Assembly (NCBI GenBank): GCA_964603655.1
Contig: CAZRVZ010000087.1
Span: 1-15,695 of the forward strand
Length of the DNA stretch: 15,695 bases
From: JACPWY01 sp964603655
Lineage (GTDB): Bacteria; Bdellovibrionota; FAC87; UBA2466
Direction of reading: 5' to 3'
The notes beneath the pieces are model-generated. The model searched no databases, was not told the origin of the DNA, and worked only from the letters and a program-made list of their open reading frames with translations. Of the stretch, positions 14,916 through 15,695 are shown one piece after another. The translations under genes and the position numbers were made by a program. How positions within the stretch are numbered: position 1 is the stretch's first letter; every line of letters starts with the position of its first letter.

Positions 14916-15418
14916 TGAGCGAGACCGATAGTATAGCCAATGCGCATGAGGACGCTCCAATGGCTGGCCCCCACTACCGGAGAAAAAACACTATGGTAGC
15001 GAACGCCGATGCCAAATTTCAACACCTCCTCCACCACGACATCCACCGCGCCGCCGAATTGAATACCAAATTTGGAATCCGACTCGGTCCCATTATCGAA
15101 AACATAAAAGCCGGGCCCGGCGCCCGCGGTCATCTCGATGTCATAAAACTGAGAGACACGAAACTCGGCGGACATTGTCGGGTTCAGAATTGAGAGTCCT
15201 GAATGGCTGCTCCGGCGCAATCCGAATTGAACATCTAGCAAGGGGTTCGCTCGAATGCCGGCCTCAAAGCCAAAACCGAGAGCGCTGGCATAACGTTCCG
15301 TGACGTTGCCCCCCACGAGCGTCACGTGGCCCAAATTCGCCTGGAGAACCACCCCCTCAATCGCTGCTAGGGCGCCCGTCCCCAATCCCAAAACCAGAAA
15401 CAGAGTTGCTCGAACCAT
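14912..15418 (-). CDS. Small outer-membrane beta-barrel-like protein (168 aa)
   Basis: The protein begins with a clear signal peptide (MVRATLFLVLGLGTGALAA, residues 1-19). The rest is made of alternating hydrophobic/polar stretches with many Gly and aromatic residues, such as ALGFGFEAGI, FGLRRS, GAGPGFYVF, FGIQFGGAVDVV, FGIGVRYHSVF and SVLMRIGYTIGL. This resembles an eight-stranded OmpA/OmpW-type barrel, with a C-terminal strand ending YTIGLAQ rather than the usual terminal Phe. Substrate or role cannot be told. The open frame extends to 15523, but the ATG at 15418 is decided by the strong ribosome site GGAGGAGG 6 nt upstream and by the signal peptide. It is the first gene of the leucine-catabolism run and overlaps the biotin-carrier gene by four bases, an unexpected partner. 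Confidence 0.75.
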   Translation of the reverse strand: MVRATLFLVLGLGTGALAAIEGVVLQANLGHVTLVGGNVTERYASALGFGFEAGIRANPLLDVQFGLRRSSHSGLSILNPTMSAEFRVSQFYDIEMTAGAGPGFYVFDNGTESDSKFGIQFGGAVDVVVEEVLKFGIGVRYHSVFSPVVGASHWSVLMRIGYTIGLAQ

Positions 15419-15424
15419 GTTGAA

Positions 15425-15432
15425 CCTCCTCC
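15425..15432 (-). promoter_or_regulatory. Strong ribosome-binding site that sets the outer-membrane protein start
   Basis: GGAGGAGG on the minus strand lies six bases before the ATG at 15418. It is the best Shine-Dalgarno sequence noticed in the window. It fixes the start of the outer-membrane protein and, through the ATGA overlap, may also drive translation of the biotin carrier. Confidence 0.8.
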
Positions 15433-15695
15433 AAGTGAATGATAGGGGTGATGGGATTGAGAAGGCAAGTTTGCCGTCGCAGAACACGCGGTACTCGGCA
15501 CTGGCTTTGAAGAACAGTTGCATTGTTTGTGCAAGTGCGGGTGCTGATGCGATACTTTTCGTTTACACTACACGATACTCCGCGCCCGCAGTACGCGTTA
15601 CTCACACCCTCTGTTTTCAAAAACAGTAGTGTTGCGTTCGCACGCGGACTCAAGGCTCGACCCCGTCACTCGGCGCCATGCATCTCGCAAGTGCG
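15433..15695. other. Upstream region of the leucine operon; no gene seen
   Basis: No coding sequence is supported here. Open frames on both strands lack signal peptide, ribosome site or recognisable domain. The region holds a CTGT-N8-ACAG palindrome (15611-15626) and presumably the promoter of the minus-strand run, but I could not find a convincing -35/-10 pair. An ATG at 15678 near the window edge could begin a plus-strand gene, but too little is visible to call it. Confidence 0.5.
15611..15626. promoter_or_regulatory. 16-bp inverted repeat with LexA-like spacing
   Basis: CTGTTTT-CA-AAAACAG is a perfect 7+2+7 inverted repeat, equal to CTGT-N8-ACAG, the core layout of the enterobacterial SOS box; the right flank TA also matches that consensus. 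It lies about 190 nt upstream of the outer-membrane protein start, or just ahead of whatever follows beyond the window. It could be an operator for LexA or another dimeric repressor. This is a sequence resemblance only. Confidence 0.4.

Noticed and set aside
15419..15523. 35-codon upstream extension of the outer-membrane protein
   Set aside because: The GGAGGAGG site and signal peptide place the start at 15418, and the extension would bury the signal peptide.
1..15695. CRISPR arrays, tRNA or rRNA genes, insertion sequences, phage or toxin-antitoxin genes
   Set aside because: I looked for spaced direct repeats, cloverleaf-like sequence, transposase or integrase motifs and small paired genes, and found nothing supportable.

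Overview
The window looks like chromosome from a Gram-negative, didermic heterotroph with moderate GC (roughly 50-57% in the two stretches counted by hand). The ABC-importer binding protein has an ordinary signal peptide rather than a lipobox. There is a small outer-membrane barrel protein, and a large secreted protein carries a haem-type CxxCH motif. Together with the leucine-degradation genes this would suit Bdellovibrionota/Oligoflexia or a former deltaproteobacterial lineage, but that placement is inference; no rRNA or marker gene is present to settle it.

Layout. (1) 54-1595, minus: an unrecognised secreted, charged, Lys/Glu-rich protein. (2) 1596-1928: intergenic, with a probable promoter for that gene. 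(3) 1929-2786, plus: a class I SAM-dependent methyltransferase with an unusual N-terminal hydrophobic segment. (4) 2865-7277, plus: a compact four-gene operon for a BMP/PnrA-type nucleoside ABC importer (binding protein, double ATPase, two permeases), with successive genes overlapping by 1-4 nt. (5) 7314-8858, plus: a polytopic membrane protein resembling a GT-C/GT39 glycosyltransferase. It is bracketed by an imperfect 30-bp direct repeat that also encodes the C-terminus of the preceding permease. (6) 8881-11430, minus, convergent: a large secreted protein of unknown function with a C-terminal CARCH motif. (7) 15418 down to 11493, minus: an apparent operon of a small outer-membrane protein, a biotin carrier, HMG-CoA lyase, a methylglutaconyl-CoA hydratase-like crotonase and an acyl-CoA carboxylase carboxyltransferase subunit. 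(8) 15419-15695: upstream region with a CTGT-N8-ACAG palindrome.

How they work together. Carboxyltransferase, carrier, hydratase and lyase match the lower leucine catabolic route: methylcrotonyl-CoA to methylglutaconyl-CoA to HMG-CoA to acetoacetate plus acetyl-CoA. The biotin carboxylase subunit and isovaleryl-CoA dehydrogenase are not in the window. The importer operon should bring nucleosides into the cell and has no obvious metabolic link to the leucine block.

No CRISPR array, tRNA, rRNA, transposase, integrase or phage gene was seen. Most of the window is conventional. The most unusual features are the repeat-bracketed glycosyltransferase gene, the outer-membrane protein gene overlapping the biotin-carrier gene, and two secreted proteins I cannot assign.
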